From contig JAADII010000006.1 in the NCBI GenBank assembly GCA_013151415.1, forward strand, positions 1-36,861: a DNA stretch of 36,861 nt, given 5' to 3'. The DNA comes from Chloroflexota bacterium (GTDB lineage: Bacteria > Chloroflexota > Anaerolineae > J102). Shown piece by piece: positions 9,083 to 17,387 of the stretch. Numbering within the stretch: the stretch's first letter is position 1; each line of letters begins with the position of its first letter. The translations under genes and the position numbers were made by a program. The notes below the pieces were generated by a model that was not told where the DNA came from, made no database searches, and saw nothing but the letters and a program-made list of their open reading frames with translations.

Positions 9083-10172
9083 GGCCGGTGAGTATGAGAA
9101 CTACCGTTTGGTCGGGATCGAATGTATGGCGGATCTGAAGCCACGCAACATAGCTGAGCGCGGCCGTAGGCTCGACAAAGAACCCCATGGCCGTAAGCGC
9201 ATCGCGAGCGGGCAAAATATCCTCTTCAGGCGCGACAATGACCGCGCCTTGGGTCTTGCGCACGGCCGCCCACATGGCGTCGAGAAGGGGGGGATTGGGA
9301 ATGGCGACGCCATCAGCCACAGTGGGCAAGGCTTCGAATTCGTTGACTCGATACGCGCCCTGGCTAAACGCCAGCAGCGGCGCGCAATGCGCCGCCTGCA
9401 CGGCGTAGAGTCGGGGCAATTTGGGGATGGCCTTTCCCTTTTGCAGCGAACGGAAACCCCAACGCACCCCGCGCAGCAAGCTGCCGTTGCCCGCCGGCAT
9501 GATCACAGCATCGGGCGCTCGACGCCCCAATTGCTCCCAAATTTCCCAGGCTATCGTTTGCATGGCCAGAGAATAACCGGGATGATGAACATGACTGGCG
9601 TAAAACACATTATCTTGCTGACTGCCCTGCTCCGCAGCCACGCGCACTTTGTCTCGATTACCGGGAACAAGGATCACTTGCGCGCCATAATGCAGGATTT
9701 GCTGAATCTTGGCCGCGGGCGCATCCTTTGGCGCATAAATGCGGGCCGCGACGCCGGCTCGCGCGGCATACGCGGCCAGCGCGGCCCCGGCATTGCCCGA
9801 CGAATCATCAATGACCACGCGCGCATCGCCAATGGTGTTGATGAGCAATGCCGCGCCCCGATCTTTGAAACTACCGGTGGGGTTCAGACTTTCGTTCTTG
9901 AAATACACCCGCGCTCGTGAATCGGGGACTGCGAGAAGAGGCGACCCACCTTCACCCAAGGTGACAGGATGCACAGGCAAAGGCGGCAACATGTGACGAT
10001 AACGCCACATGCCATGCAATGCAGGCTCAATAAGCCCGACATCGAAGATGATATTACGTTTAGGCTGCAAAGGCCCGCGACAAGAGGGCCGGGGACAACG
10101 AGGGCCAGCAGGGGGCCAGTCGACCGGCTGATTACAATAGCGGCAGCGGAGCTTAAATGGAGCGATTGCCAT
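9063..10172 (-). CDS. Threonine synthase-like PLP-dependent enzyme
   Basis: A fold-type II pyridoxal-phosphate enzyme, 369 residues from ATG 10172. The N-terminus carries a zinc-ribbon with Cys10, Cys13, Cys26 and Cys31, as in many archaeal-type threonine synthases. The PLP lysine is Lys103 in NPTGSFKDRGA, and the substrate/phosphate loop DSSGNAGAALAAYAARAG follows. The C-terminal VVLILTGHGFK motif is characteristic of threonine synthase, which converts O-phosphohomoserine to threonine. No thrA or thrB lies nearby, so a diverged paralogue with another beta-replacement activity cannot be excluded. It is the first gene of the run ending in the GH4 gene. Confidence 0.85.
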   Translation of the reverse strand: MAIAPFKLRCRYCNQPVDWPPAGPRCPRPSCRGPLQPKRNIIFDVGLIEPALHGMWRYRHMLPPLPVHPVTLGEGGSPLLAVPDSRARVYFKNESLNPTGSFKDRGAALLINTIGDARVVIDDSSGNAGAALAAYAARAGVAARIYAPKDAPAAKIQQILHYGAQVILVPGNRDKVRVAAEQGSQQDNVFYASHVHHPGYSLAMQTIAWEIWEQLGRRAPDAVIMPAGNGSLLRGVRWGFRSLQKGKAIPKLPRLYAVQAAHCAPLLAFSQGAYRVNEFEALPTVADGVAIPNPPLLDAMWAAVRKTQGAVIVAPEEDILPARDALTAMGFFVEPTAALSYVAWLQIRHTFDPDQTVVLILTGHGFKTN

Positions 10173-10486
10173 GAAACGGTCTTCCCGTCGCTCATTGTAT
10201 AGCCGGATGGGCGCTCTGGCAAAACCGCGCAAAGGCCAACGGTTTTGAAACAGCAAACCCGCTACTCTTTCGGCCTTATTGCGTCTTGATCTATAACCAT
10301 GCGCATTGTCTGAAGATTATCTCTTCTTTATTTTCACTTCACGATAACACGGCTTCAGCTTATTGAGAAAACCCCTCCATATATGAGCATGCCCTGTCAA
10401 CCATCAGCCGCATTCGCGAGAATATAGAATACGCAACCTTGATCGACGCCTCCACCGCATCCACTCACCCCAAGCCGAGGTTCTTC
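10173..10486. other. Divergent intergenic region
   Basis: About 310 nt between the start of the threonine-synthase-like gene and the small plus-strand protein. It is AT-richer than the flanks, with stretches such as ATTATCTCTTCTTTATTTTC near 10316-10335. It must hold the promoter of the minus-strand run, but I could not pick a convincing -35/-10 pair. No coding signal is evident. Confidence 0.5.
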
Positions 10487-10735
10487 ATGCTGAACGAGCG
10501 CAAGATCGCCGAGGTCTTGGATGAATATGTCGAAGACATGTTCGCCGGACGACTTCCTCGAATCTATCATCGCATGGCGAGCGCCATCGGAATCGATGTC
10601 GATTCTCTACTGGAACTGATTCCCTTACTGGAAATGGCCACCCTCATTTATTTGGCTGGAAGGGAAGTCTCCGTCCAATTTCTTCCGCTTTCATCAAGAC
10701 GCAACGGGAAAACGCATGATCATAGGCAAAATTGA
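10487..10735 (+). CDS. Small hypothetical acidic protein
   Basis: An 82-residue product from ATG 10487; a TTG 48 nt upstream in the same frame is an alternative start. I do not recognise the family. Residues 1-60 (MLNERKIAEVLDEYVED..., then DVDSLLELIPLLEMATLIYLAG) are helical, with a cluster of Leu/Ile. This pattern vaguely recalls the short helical modules near sigma or anti-sigma factors in Chloroflexota and Actinobacteria. The tail is basic (SSRRNGKTHDHRQN). No membrane segment or metal motif is seen. A GAGG sits 10 nt before the ATG. It stands alone in an AT-richer region before a stem-loop. Confidence 0.5.
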   Translation: MLNERKIAEVLDEYVEDMFAGRLPRIYHRMASAIGIDVDSLLELIPLLEMATLIYLAGREVSVQFLPLSSRRNGKTHDHRQN

Positions 10736-10757
10736 ACCATTTTCTCCCGAAAAGAGA

Positions 10758-10785
10758 ATCCCCGGCGACATAAGACGCCGGGGAT
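10758..10785. terminator. Stem-loop ATCCCCGGCG/CGCCGGGGAT
   Basis: A perfect 10-bp inverted repeat with an 8-nt loop, 23 nt after the stop codon of the small protein. No T-run follows on the plus strand. On the minus strand the stem is followed by TCTCTTTTC, so it could serve either direction weakly. Confidence 0.5.
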
Positions 10786-10884
10786 CTCTCCACACACACA
10801 TTGAAAGGAGGTGCACCAATTTTGGAGGGTGCTACATTCAGGGAGGTGACACGCCTTTAGTAAAGCATATGTGTGGTGGTTTGG

Positions 10885-10902
10885 ATATGATCTGGATCAT
10901 AT
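10885..10902. promoter_or_regulatory. 18-bp dyad ATATGATC-TG-GATCATAT
   Basis: A perfect 8-bp inverted repeat with a 2-nt spacer, followed by GAGACCTGTTTTTT. The short spacer suits a protein operator better than an RNA hairpin. It sits in a stretch (10800-10910) with three SD-like GGAGG motifs but no ORF longer than about 12 codons following them. Confidence 0.35.
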
Positions 10903-11005
10903 GAGACCTGTTTTTTGTAAGATTTTTTCCGATCAGTGCGCGTCGAAAAAATCATCGTCGGCCCGAGCTTGCCAACAGCATATTGAGGGAAATCGCCAAC
11001 GCCCA

Positions 11006-11425
11006 TCAAGCATAAGAAACATGACCTTCGAACTGCTCGCGCAGGACCGCGAAGAACTCCTCGGCCACATCCCGCTCGAACGCCAGGCTGGGCGGCAATT
11101 GCACCAACAGCGGCCCCAGCTTTTCCTTCAGCTCGCGCGGCCCGGCCAGGAACTCGGCCAAACCGGACGCATCTTTGAGGCGGCCATAATGGGTGATGGC
11201 GCATGGCATCTTCACCGCGAAGCGAAAATGGGCCGGCGTGGACGCGGCCCAGCGCGCATAGGTTTGGGGGCGGTGCAGCCGATAGAAAGAAGAGTTGATC
11301 TCCACTGCGGGGAATCGCGCCGCGTATCGCTGCAAATGCGTCTCCTTGGTCGGAAACAACTCCGCCTGCGCCTTGGGGATGGACCATCCCGCACAGCCGA
11401 TGTGGATGACTGAATGCGCTCTCAC
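11006..11425 (-). pseudogene. DUF72 family protein, C-terminally truncated
   Basis: From a GTG at 11425 the frame encodes IHIGCAGWSIPK, AVEINSSFYRLHRP and the RFAVKMP strand. These are the N-terminal hallmarks of DUF72 (YecE-like) proteins, which have a TIM-barrel-like fold and unknown function. DUF72 proteins are usually about 230-290 residues, but this one stops after about 139 at FEGHVSYA, just where the E-x-R-H motif of the second half would be expected. The downstream DNA is AT-richer and I could not recognise the missing half in another frame. I read this as a gene broken by deletion or insertion, next to a toxin-antitoxin module. A functional short form is less likely. Confidence 0.6.
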
Positions 11426-11434
11426 GGAGTGTAG

Positions 11435-11464
11435 TTGGTGATAAAAATGGGCTTGTTCTATAAT
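11435..11464 (+). promoter_or_regulatory. Candidate promoter of the toxin-antitoxin pair
   Basis: TTGGTG (11435-11440), an 18-nt spacer and a perfect TATAAT (11459-11464), 46 nt before the antitoxin ATG. It abuts the divergent start of the truncated DUF72 gene. Confidence 0.55.
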
Positions 11465-11509
11465 GAATGAGTGTTCGCGATTTATCTCATCACCCTGCTC
11501 AGGAGCATA

Positions 11510-11743
11510 ATGATGGTGGAGAAAGTGATCAACCTGGATGAAACCCTTTGGAATCGTCTTCAGATGCTCGAACGTCGTACAGGGCAATCTTTTGAAGAGA
11601 TGGCCAACGAGGCTTTGGCGCGCTACATCCGTTGGAAAGAGATTTTTGAGCACGATCCGATGGATGATCTCATTGGCAGCATCGAGAGCGGGCATACTGA
11701 TACGAGCGAACAGGTGGACGCGCTACTGTACAGAAAATCATGA
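11510..11743 (+). CDS. Ribbon-helix-helix antitoxin (VapB-like)
   Basis: A 77-residue protein (a second ATG at 11513 is equally possible; AGGAG precedes both). The N-terminus MVEKVINLDETLWNRLQMLERRTGQSFEEMANEALARYI fits a ribbon-helix-helix fold: one beta strand for DNA binding and two helices for dimerisation. The acidic C-terminal half (EHDPMDDLIGSIESGHTDTSEQVD) would wrap the toxin. The gene overlaps the PIN toxin start by ATGA. By analogy with VapBC systems the protein should neutralise the toxin and, as a complex, repress the promoter just upstream. Confidence 0.8.
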   Translation: MMVEKVINLDETLWNRLQMLERRTGQSFEEMANEALARYIRWKEIFEHDPMDDLIGSIESGHTDTSEQVDALLYRKS

Positions 11744-12147
11744 ACCATTCCTTGATCCTCGCCGATACAGGCGCATTATATGCACTGATGGACAAATCAG
11801 ATGTTCATCATGCTGAAGCTGTGGAATTCTATCAACGTGCTTCGGAGAGCCTGTTCGTTGTCATTGAATATGTGCTAGTGGAGACGATGACACTACTACG
11901 TCGCCGTGGCTTTTCGCACACAGCGGTTCTCCTCCGAGAACGACTTGATGTAAGCCAATCGTGGCGTCTTCTGCTCAGCAATGCCGATATGGAAAGGGCT
12001 ACTTTTGACATATATCGACGGTATGACGACAAAAATTGGTCATATACAGATTGCGCCCTCCTTGTTGCTTCTCGAATGTTCGATGATGCGCCTATTTTTT
12101 CGTTCGATCATCATATAAGGCAAATGGGTGTGATCGTACATCCTTGA
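11740..12147 (+). CDS. PIN-domain toxin (VapC-like ribonuclease)
   Basis: A 135-residue PIN-domain nuclease. The four acidic metal ligands are visible as Asp9 (LADTGALYAL), Glu48 (VLVETMTLL), Asp104 (YTDCALLV) and Asp123 (SFDHHI). Family members cleave specific tRNAs, rRNA or mRNA when released from the antitoxin. It overlaps the antitoxin by four bases (ATGA), the usual arrangement of VapBC operons. Codon use is more AT-rich than in the surrounding metabolic genes, which together with the broken DUF72 neighbour points to horizontal acquisition. Confidence 0.88.
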   Translation: MNHSLILADTGALYALMDKSDVHHAEAVEFYQRASESLFVVIEYVLVETMTLLRRRGFSHTAVLLRERLDVSQSWRLLLSNADMERATFDIYRRYDDKNWSYTDCALLVASRMFDDAPIFSFDHHIRQMGVIVHP

Positions 12148-12266
12148 GCGAACATAATGGTTCACGAAATCGCCAGTGGTCAGAGAAAAGCCGTGAAAAC
12201 CGAATTGTTTCGGTGGCGTCTGCCGCGTGACAAATCGCCGGAGTGATTGAGGAGATGACAGGCGAA

Positions 12267-12980
12267 TTAAAAATCAACCTCGCCGAATAGCAACGCCTTC
12301 TTCACCTCGCCGATGGCCTTGGTGATGTTGATCTCGCGGGGACAGGCCTCGACGCAATTGAAAGCCGTGCGGCAAGCCCATACGCCAAAGCGATCGTTCA
12401 GCACTTGCAGGCGTTCGGCCTGGCCCTGGTCGCGCGAATCGAAGATGAAGCGATGCGCTTGCACAATGGCCGCGGGGCCGATGTAGCGACCATTGGCCCA
12501 GAATGAGGGGCACGAGGTGGTGCAGGCCGCGCAAAGAATGCATTTGGTGGTGTCGTCGAAGCGCGCTCGCTCCTCCTGGCTTTGCAGCCGTTCGCGCACG
12601 GGCGGCCGTTCATCGTTCATGAACCAGGGCTCCACCGCGCGATAACTGGCGAAGAACGGCTCCATGTCCACAACCAAGTCTTTGATCACCGGAAGCCCGC
12701 GGATAGGCTCGACCGTGAGCTTGGGCGCGACGTCGCGCACCAGGGTCTTGCAGGCCAAACGATTGCTGCCGTTGATAACCATCGCGTCCGAGCCGCACAC
12801 GCCATGCGCGCACGAGCGCCGCAGCGTCAGCGTGCCATCCTGATACCACTTGATCTGATGCAACACGTCCAACACCTGCGCGGTTTCGTCCGCGCTGACC
12901 TGATATTCCTGCCAATAGGGTTTCTTATCCACTTCGGGGTTGAAGCGCAAAATGCGCACGGTGAGATCGACTTTTGCCAT
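12267..12980 (-). CDS. sdhB: Succinate dehydrogenase iron-sulfur subunit
   Basis: The electron-transfer subunit of complex II (237 residues). It passes electrons from the flavin of SdhA to quinone. The N-terminal plant-ferredoxin-type domain holds the [2Fe-2S] ligands in RRSCAHGVCGSDAM and NRLACKTL. The C-terminal domain has CILCAACTTSCPSFW and CRTAFNCVEACPREI for the [4Fe-4S] and [3Fe-4S] clusters. AAGGAG lies before the ATG, and the gene starts 22 nt after sdhA. Last gene of sdhCDAB. Confidence 0.97.
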   Translation of the reverse strand: MAKVDLTVRILRFNPEVDKKPYWQEYQVSADETAQVLDVLHQIKWYQDGTLTLRRSCAHGVCGSDAMVINGSNRLACKTLVRDVAPKLTVEPIRGLPVIKDLVVDMEPFFASYRAVEPWFMNDERPPVRERLQSQEERARFDDTTKCILCAACTTSCPSFWANGRYIGPAAIVQAHRFIFDSRDQGQAERLQVLNDRFGVWACRTAFNCVEACPREINITKAIGEVKKALLFGEVDF

Positions 12981-13002
12981 GATGTTCGCGCTCCTTGTCC
13001 GT

Positions 13003-14817
13003 TCAATACACCCGCTTGATGGGTGGATACTTGAGGCTGCCGTCAGGATTATAGGCCACGCGCACGGGCTTGTAATCCAGCCGCACCGAGCCGTCCTCCT
13101 CCAGCCAGGCCAACGAATGCTTCATCCAGTTCTCGTCATCCCGTTCGGGATAATCGTCGCGCGCGTGCGCGCCCCGCGATTCGGTGCGATTCGCGGCCGC
13201 GGCCGCGGTGACCAACGCCAGATCTAGCAGATTGCCCAGCTCCCAGGCTTCGAGAAGCTCGGTGTTGAAACGTTTACCCTTGTCCATGATGGTCACATGG
13301 CGAAAACGCTCGCGTAATTTCTGGATCTCGGCCACGGCCTCATCCAGCAGCTCCTGAGTGCGAAACACGCTCACGTTTTTCATCATAAGCGCCTGCATCT
13401 CTCGCCGGATGTCGGCCACATTCTCGCCGTCCGAGTTGGTGCGGATGCGCTCGAGCAGCTCTGCGGTCGGCTCCCAGGTGGTTTCGGGCAGAGGGGCGAA
13501 ATCATTTTCCCGGCAAAATTGAGCCATATCATCGCCGGCCCATTTGCCAAAGACCACGATATCCACCAACGAGTTCGTGCCCAAACGATTGGCGCCATGC
13601 ACGCTCACGCACGCGCACTCGCCCGCGGCATAAAATCCCGGCAAGATCGTCTCCTTGCTATCGATGAGCACGCGGCCGCGCACATCGGTGGGGATGCCGC
13701 CCATCGCGTAGTGCGCGGTGGGCTGCACGGGCATCGGCTCCTTCACTGGATCGATGCCCAGATAGGTGCGGGTGAAGTCCGCGATGTCGGGCAATTTTTG
13801 CTCGATATACTCGGCCGTGATGCGTCGCGGGGTTCCGTCGGGATTGGTGACGCCGTCGCGCTCGAAATATTTGTTCACGGTCTCGGGCCGCACATCCAGC
13901 CACACCCAATCCTCGCCATTGATGCCCCGACCCGCGGCCACTTCCAGATAGATGGCGCGCGAGACCACGTCGCGCGAGGCCAAGTCTTTCACGGTGGGCG
14001 CGTAGCGATCCATGAAGCGCTCGCCTTCGTTATTGATGAGCACGCCTCCTTCTCCTCGCACGCCCTCGGTGATGAGGATGCCCATGCCGCGAATGCCGGT
14101 GGGGTGGAACTGGAAGAACTCCATATCCTCTTGCGGCACGCCCCGACGCAGGGCCACCGCGTTGCCATCGCCTGTGAGCGCGTGGGCGTTGCTGGTGATC
14201 TTCCAAATGCGCCCGAAACCGCCGGTTGCGAAGAGCACGGCCTTGGCATGGAACACGTGCAATTCGCCTGTGCCGATCTCATAGGCCACCACGCCGGTCA
14301 CGCGACCATCGTTGAGCAACAGGTCCATGACCTGGAACTCATCGTAGAAATTCACCCGATTCTTGATGCATTGCTGATAGAGCGTCTGCAAGATCATATG
14401 GCCGGTGCGGTCGGCCGCATGACAGGCCCGGCGCACCGGTTTCTTGGTTTCGTTGTTGGTGTGGCCGCCGAAGGGCCGCTGCGAAATCTTGCCCTCGGGC
14501 GTGCGGTCGAACGGCAGGCCCATGTGCTCCAATTCGATGACAACATCGATGGCCTCGCGACACATGGCGTCGATCTCGGGCTGATCGCCCAGCCAGTCCG
14601 AACCTTTGACCGTGTCATACGCGTGCCATTCCCAATGGTCTTCTTCTAGATTGCCCAAGGCTGCGCCAATGCCGCCTTGGGCCGCGCCCGTGTGCGAGCG
14701 AGTGGGATACAATTTCGAGATGACCGCGGTGTCTGCATGGCGACTGGCATAGAGCGCGGCCATCAATCCCGCGCCGCCCGCGCCCACGATAATGGCTTCA
14801 TGTTTATGATATTGCAT
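13003..14817 (-). CDS. sdhA: Succinate dehydrogenase flavoprotein subunit
   Basis: The catalytic subunit of complex II, oxidising succinate to fumarate (604 residues). The N-terminus has the FAD-binding [18 protein letters not shown], and His42 in SHTGAAQGG is the residue expected to carry covalent FAD. Further motifs are QFHPTGI, the HYAMGGI segment and the substrate-binding [13 protein letters not shown]. The C-terminal helical domain ends in the usual LDYKPV and IKRVY region. The strong site AAAGGAG precedes the ATG. Length and domain order are typical of SdhA; fumarate reductase is possible from sequence alone, but the neighbouring sdhC/D pair fits a dehydrogenase. Confidence 0.97.
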   Translation of the reverse strand: MQYHKHEAIIVGAGGAGLMAALYASRHADTAVISKLYPTRSHTGAAQGGIGAALGNLEEDHWEWHAYDTVKGSDWLGDQPEIDAMCREAIDVVIELEHMGLPFDRTPEGKISQRPFGGHTNNETKKPVRRACHAADRTGHMILQTLYQQCIKNRVNFYDEFQVMDLLLNDGRVTGVVAYEIGTGELHVFHAKAVLFATGGFGRIWKITSNAHALTGDGNAVALRRGVPQEDMEFFQFHPTGIRGMGILITEGVRGEGGVLINNEGERFMDRYAPTVKDLASRDVVSRAIYLEVAAGRGINGEDWVWLDVRPETVNKYFERDGVTNPDGTPRRITAEYIEQKLPDIADFTRTYLGIDPVKEPMPVQPTAHYAMGGIPTDVRGRVLIDSKETILPGFYAAGECACVSVHGANRLGTNSLVDIVVFGKWAGDDMAQFCRENDFAPLPETTWEPTAELLERIRTNSDGENVADIRREMQALMMKNVSVFRTQELLDEAVAEIQKLRERFRHVTIMDKGKRFNTELLEAWELGNLLDLALVTAAAAANRTESRGAHARDDYPERDDENWMKHSLAWLEEDGSVRLDYKPVRVAYNPDGSLKYPPIKRVY

Positions 14818-14849
14818 AGCTGTTTCTCCTTTCCGCGCCGTAATGAAGT

Positions 14850-15245
14850 CTATCCTCGGAAACTAAAAATCGCGTAAGCGCCCATGAGAATGACGATGAT
14901 GAGCAGAAGCAGCGCCAGGCCTTTGATGATTATGTTCCATCCTGGCCGCTGAATATAGTCGTCGATGACCCATCGCAAGCCATTGAAGCCGTGCAACAAA
15001 GCAAACACCAACAAACTGAGATCATAGAGCCGCCAAAACGGCCCCCACGGCCCCAACCAGCGAGCCTCCACCGTGCCGAAATCGATATTCTCCACCCTAA
15101 TGACCACATGCATCAGCATAAGATGAGCCACTGCAATGAGCAGAAGCACAGCCCCGCTCAGGCGCATGAAATACCAGGAATAAATTTCGAACCGACCGCC
15201 AATGGGCTTCTGTCGAAAGCCCATCCGATTGACTTTGCCTCTCAT
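14850..15245 (-). CDS. sdhD: Succinate dehydrogenase membrane anchor subunit
   Basis: A 131-residue protein with three predicted transmembrane helices, roughly [40 protein letters not shown] and [20 protein letters not shown]. His in [13 protein letters not shown] resembles the heme-b or quinone-site histidine of SdhD. GGGAGG lies before the ATG, and it follows sdhC by 11 nt. Together with SdhC it anchors SdhAB and forms the quinone site. Confidence 0.88.
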   Translation of the reverse strand: MRGKVNRMGFRQKPIGGRFEIYSWYFMRLSGAVLLLIAVAHLMLMHVVIRVENIDFGTVEARWLGPWGPFWRLYDLSLLVFALLHGFNGLRWVIDDYIQRPGWNIIIKGLALLLLIIVILMGAYAIFSFRG

Positions 15246-15256
15246 GATCGCCTCCC

Positions 15257-15643
15257 TTATTCAAAAATAGGCGCCAGGGTGAAATACCCGGCGATCGCCG
15301 TAAGAATCAATGTGATGAGCATAACCATCCGCCACATCTGGCGTTCATACACGGTCGTTTTCGGCCAAAAATCAATGATGATAATGCGAAGACCATTGAA
15401 TGCATGATACACGACGCCGAAGATCAGCCCCACTTCGGCTATGCGAGCGATAGGATGTGTGTAGAGCTGCAAAAACTCGTTGAACACTTCTTCGCCAAAA
15501 GTCACCAAAAAAATGTCGAACACATGCAAAATTAGAAAAGCAAGCACCCCTAAACCGGCCGCTCGATGTAAAATGAATGCATAATGCCCTTCACGGCCCC
15601 GATAGGTCACGCCTTTCCACAAGGATGCAATCAGTCGTCCCAT
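15257..15643 (-). CDS. sdhC: Succinate dehydrogenase cytochrome b556 subunit
   Basis: A 128-residue membrane protein, first gene of sdhCDAB, with three hydrophobic helices (AAGLGVLAFLILHVFDIFLV; IAEVGLIFGVVYHAFNGLRII; MVMLITLILTAIAGYFTLA). The H-R-A-A-G-L-G motif near residue 26 and the conserved YHAFNGLRI carry candidate heme-ligand and quinone-site residues. AAAGGAG precedes the ATG. The assignment of C versus D is by order and by the SdhC-like motif. Confidence 0.88.
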   Translation of the reverse strand: MGRLIASLWKGVTYRGREGHYAFILHRAAGLGVLAFLILHVFDIFLVTFGEEVFNEFLQLYTHPIARIAEVGLIFGVVYHAFNGLRIIIIDFWPKTTVYERQMWRMVMLITLILTAIAGYFTLAPIFE

Positions 15644-15735
15644 GACAAACTCCTTTAACGATGAGTGGTTGTGGACGAAAGGACGAAGAGAGGATGAGTC
15701 AATGTTTTTCTCTCCACAAGAGAAGCAAATGAAGA

Positions 15736-15794
15736 CACTGATAGGGAGAAACGCCGATAAACATCAAAGCGCATCAGGTTTCTTCCTATCAGTG
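15736..15794. repeat. Long imperfect inverted repeat between icd and sdhC
   Basis: A 17-nt left arm beginning CACTGATAGG and its complement at 15778-15794 differ at one base, with a 25-nt loop. No T-run follows, so it is not a clear intrinsic terminator. It may be a processing or attenuation hairpin at the 3' end of icd. Confidence 0.55.
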
Positions 15795-15817
15795 CCCTGG
15801 TCAGACGCTTTGAAGTC

Positions 15818-17074
15818 TTACATATTCGCGATCAGCGCGTCGCCGAATTCGGAACACTTGAGCAGCGTCGCTCCCTCCATCAAGCGATGGAAATCATAGG
15901 TGACGGTCTTGGCCGCGATGGTGCGCTTCATGGCCTCAATGATTTTGTCCGCGGCTTCGTCCCAACCCATGTAACGGAACATCATTTCACCAGAGAGGAT
16001 GACCGAGCTGGGATTGACCTTGTCCAGGCCGGCATACTTGGGCGCGGTGCCATGCGTGGCCTCGAATATGGCCGCGCCGGTCTCATAGTTGATGTTCGCG
16101 CCCGGCGCGATGCCGATGCCGCCAACTTGAGCCGCCAGCGCGTCCGAAATGTAATCGCCGTTCAGGTTCATGGTGGCGATGACATCATATTCGCGCGGAC
16201 GGGTGAGAATTTGCTGTAAGAAGGCATCCGCAATGACATCTTTGATGATGATCTCCCGGCCATCATCCAATGTGATCACCTGCCACGGGCCGCCATCCAG
16301 GTCTTGCGCGCCGAATTCCTCCTTGGCCACCTGATAGCCCCAATCGCGGAACGCGCCCTCGGTGAACTTCATGATATTGCCCTTATGCACCAACGTCACC
16401 GATCGACGACCGTTGGCGATGGCGTATTTGATGGCGTCGCGCACCAGCCGATACGTCCCTTCCTTGGACACCGGCTTGACGCCGATGCCGGAGCTCTCTG
16501 GAAAACGAATCTGAGTCACGCCCATCTCTTCTTCCAGAAAGCGAATCACTTTTTTCACCGCTTCACTGAAAGCCGGCCACTCGATGCCCGCGTAAATGTC
16601 TTCTGAATTTTCGCGGAAGATGACCATGTCGATCCATTCTGGATGCTTCACCGGGCTGGGCGTGCCAGGGAAATATTGCACGGGACGCAAACACACATAA
16701 AGATCGAGCCGCTGGCGCAAGGCCACGTTCAGGCTGCGGATGCCCCCGCCCACGGGCGTGGTCAGCGGGCCCTTAATGCCCACCAGATACTCGCGGAAGG
16801 CATCCAAGGTCTCTTCGGGCAGCCACACGCCTTCGCCGTAAACTTCGAGCGCCTTTTCCCCTGCATAGACTTCCATCCAGGCGATTTTCCTGGCTCCGCC
16901 ATAAGCTTTCTCCACTGCCGCGTCAAGCACGCGCTGCGCAGCCGCCCAAATATCCGGCCCCGTGCCGTCGCCCTCGATGAACGCCACAATGGGATTGTCG
17001 GGCACATTCAACTTGCCGTCGGAAATGGTGATCTTCTCGCCGTCGTTGGGAACAACAATTTTTTCGAACGTCAT
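15818..17074 (-). CDS. icd: Isocitrate dehydrogenase, NADP-type
   Basis: Oxidative decarboxylation of isocitrate to 2-oxoglutarate; 418 residues, as in E. coli Icd. Visible are the substrate loop [21 protein letters not shown], whose Ser corresponds to the regulatory Ser113 of the E. coli enzyme, and the YAGIEW region. The cofactor segment [15 protein letters not shown] has the Lys-Tyr pair that marks NADP use. It precedes sdhCDAB on the same strand with a 174-nt gap containing a long inverted repeat, so it may be a separate transcript. GAGGTG precedes the ATG. It makes the substrate for the possible 2-oxoglutarate:ferredoxin oxidoreductase at 22-25 kb. Confidence 0.96.
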   Translation of the reverse strand: MTFEKIVVPNDGEKITISDGKLNVPDNPIVAFIEGDGTGPDIWAAAQRVLDAAVEKAYGGARKIAWMEVYAGEKALEVYGEGVWLPEETLDAFREYLVGIKGPLTTPVGGGIRSLNVALRQRLDLYVCLRPVQYFPGTPSPVKHPEWIDMVIFRENSEDIYAGIEWPAFSEAVKKVIRFLEEEMGVTQIRFPESSGIGVKPVSKEGTYRLVRDAIKYAIANGRRSVTLVHKGNIMKFTEGAFRDWGYQVAKEEFGAQDLDGGPWQVITLDDGREIIIKDVIADAFLQQILTRPREYDVIATMNLNGDYISDALAAQVGGIGIAPGANINYETGAAIFEATHGTAPKYAGLDKVNPSSVILSGEMMFRYMGWDEAADKIIEAMKRTIAAKTVTYDFHRLMEGATLLKCSEFGDALIANM

Positions 17075-17138
17075 TGTTTGAACACCTCGGGTTTATATGG
17101 TTCAATGTTTTATGGATTAGCGATTGGTGATTTTCGCT

Positions 17139-17164
17139 GGACGATAGGACGATTGAGACGATGG
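17139..17164. repeat. GACGAT element, partial
   Basis: GGACGATAGGACGATTGAGACGATGG, upstream of icd. A partial copy of the element at 2-77. Confidence 0.6.
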
Positions 17165-17284
17165 TTTTTTCCATGCAAAAAATCGCCCCGCCATGATAGC
17201 GCAGAGCGAGGCGAGAAGACAAGAAATGAAGGATGAGAAGAGTGAGAACGAAACCTCTTTGGCTCACCAAGTTTCGAAAATAGC

Positions 17285-17308
17285 GTCCAAAGTCCGAAGT
17301 CCAAAGTC
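17285..17308. repeat. GTCCRAA heptamer repeat
   Basis: GTCCAAA-GTCCGAA-GTCCAAA-GTC, three tandem seven-base units in the larB-icd intergenic region. Confidence 0.6.
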
Positions 17309-17323
17309 GGCGGGTTGGTCGGT

Positions 17324-17387
17324 GGACGATGAGACGATGGGGGCTAGGCTCAGCTATGGTCTCATGGGCCTATCGTCCCATGGTCTC
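17324..17387. repeat. GACGAT element overlapping the larB 3' end
   Basis: GGACGATGAGACGATGG (17324-17340) and, in inverted orientation, CTATGGTCTCATGGG...CGTCCCATGGTCTC (17354-17387). The inverted arm supplies the last codons and the TAG stop of larB. Confidence 0.65.

Noticed and set aside
10868-10903. 11-codon ORF after SD-like motifs at 10.8 kb
   Set aside because: Too short; it runs through the dyad and has no conserved-looking residues.
13519-14649. 376-residue plus-strand ORF opposite sdhA
   Set aside because: Antisense shadow of sdhA; no domain or start signal.
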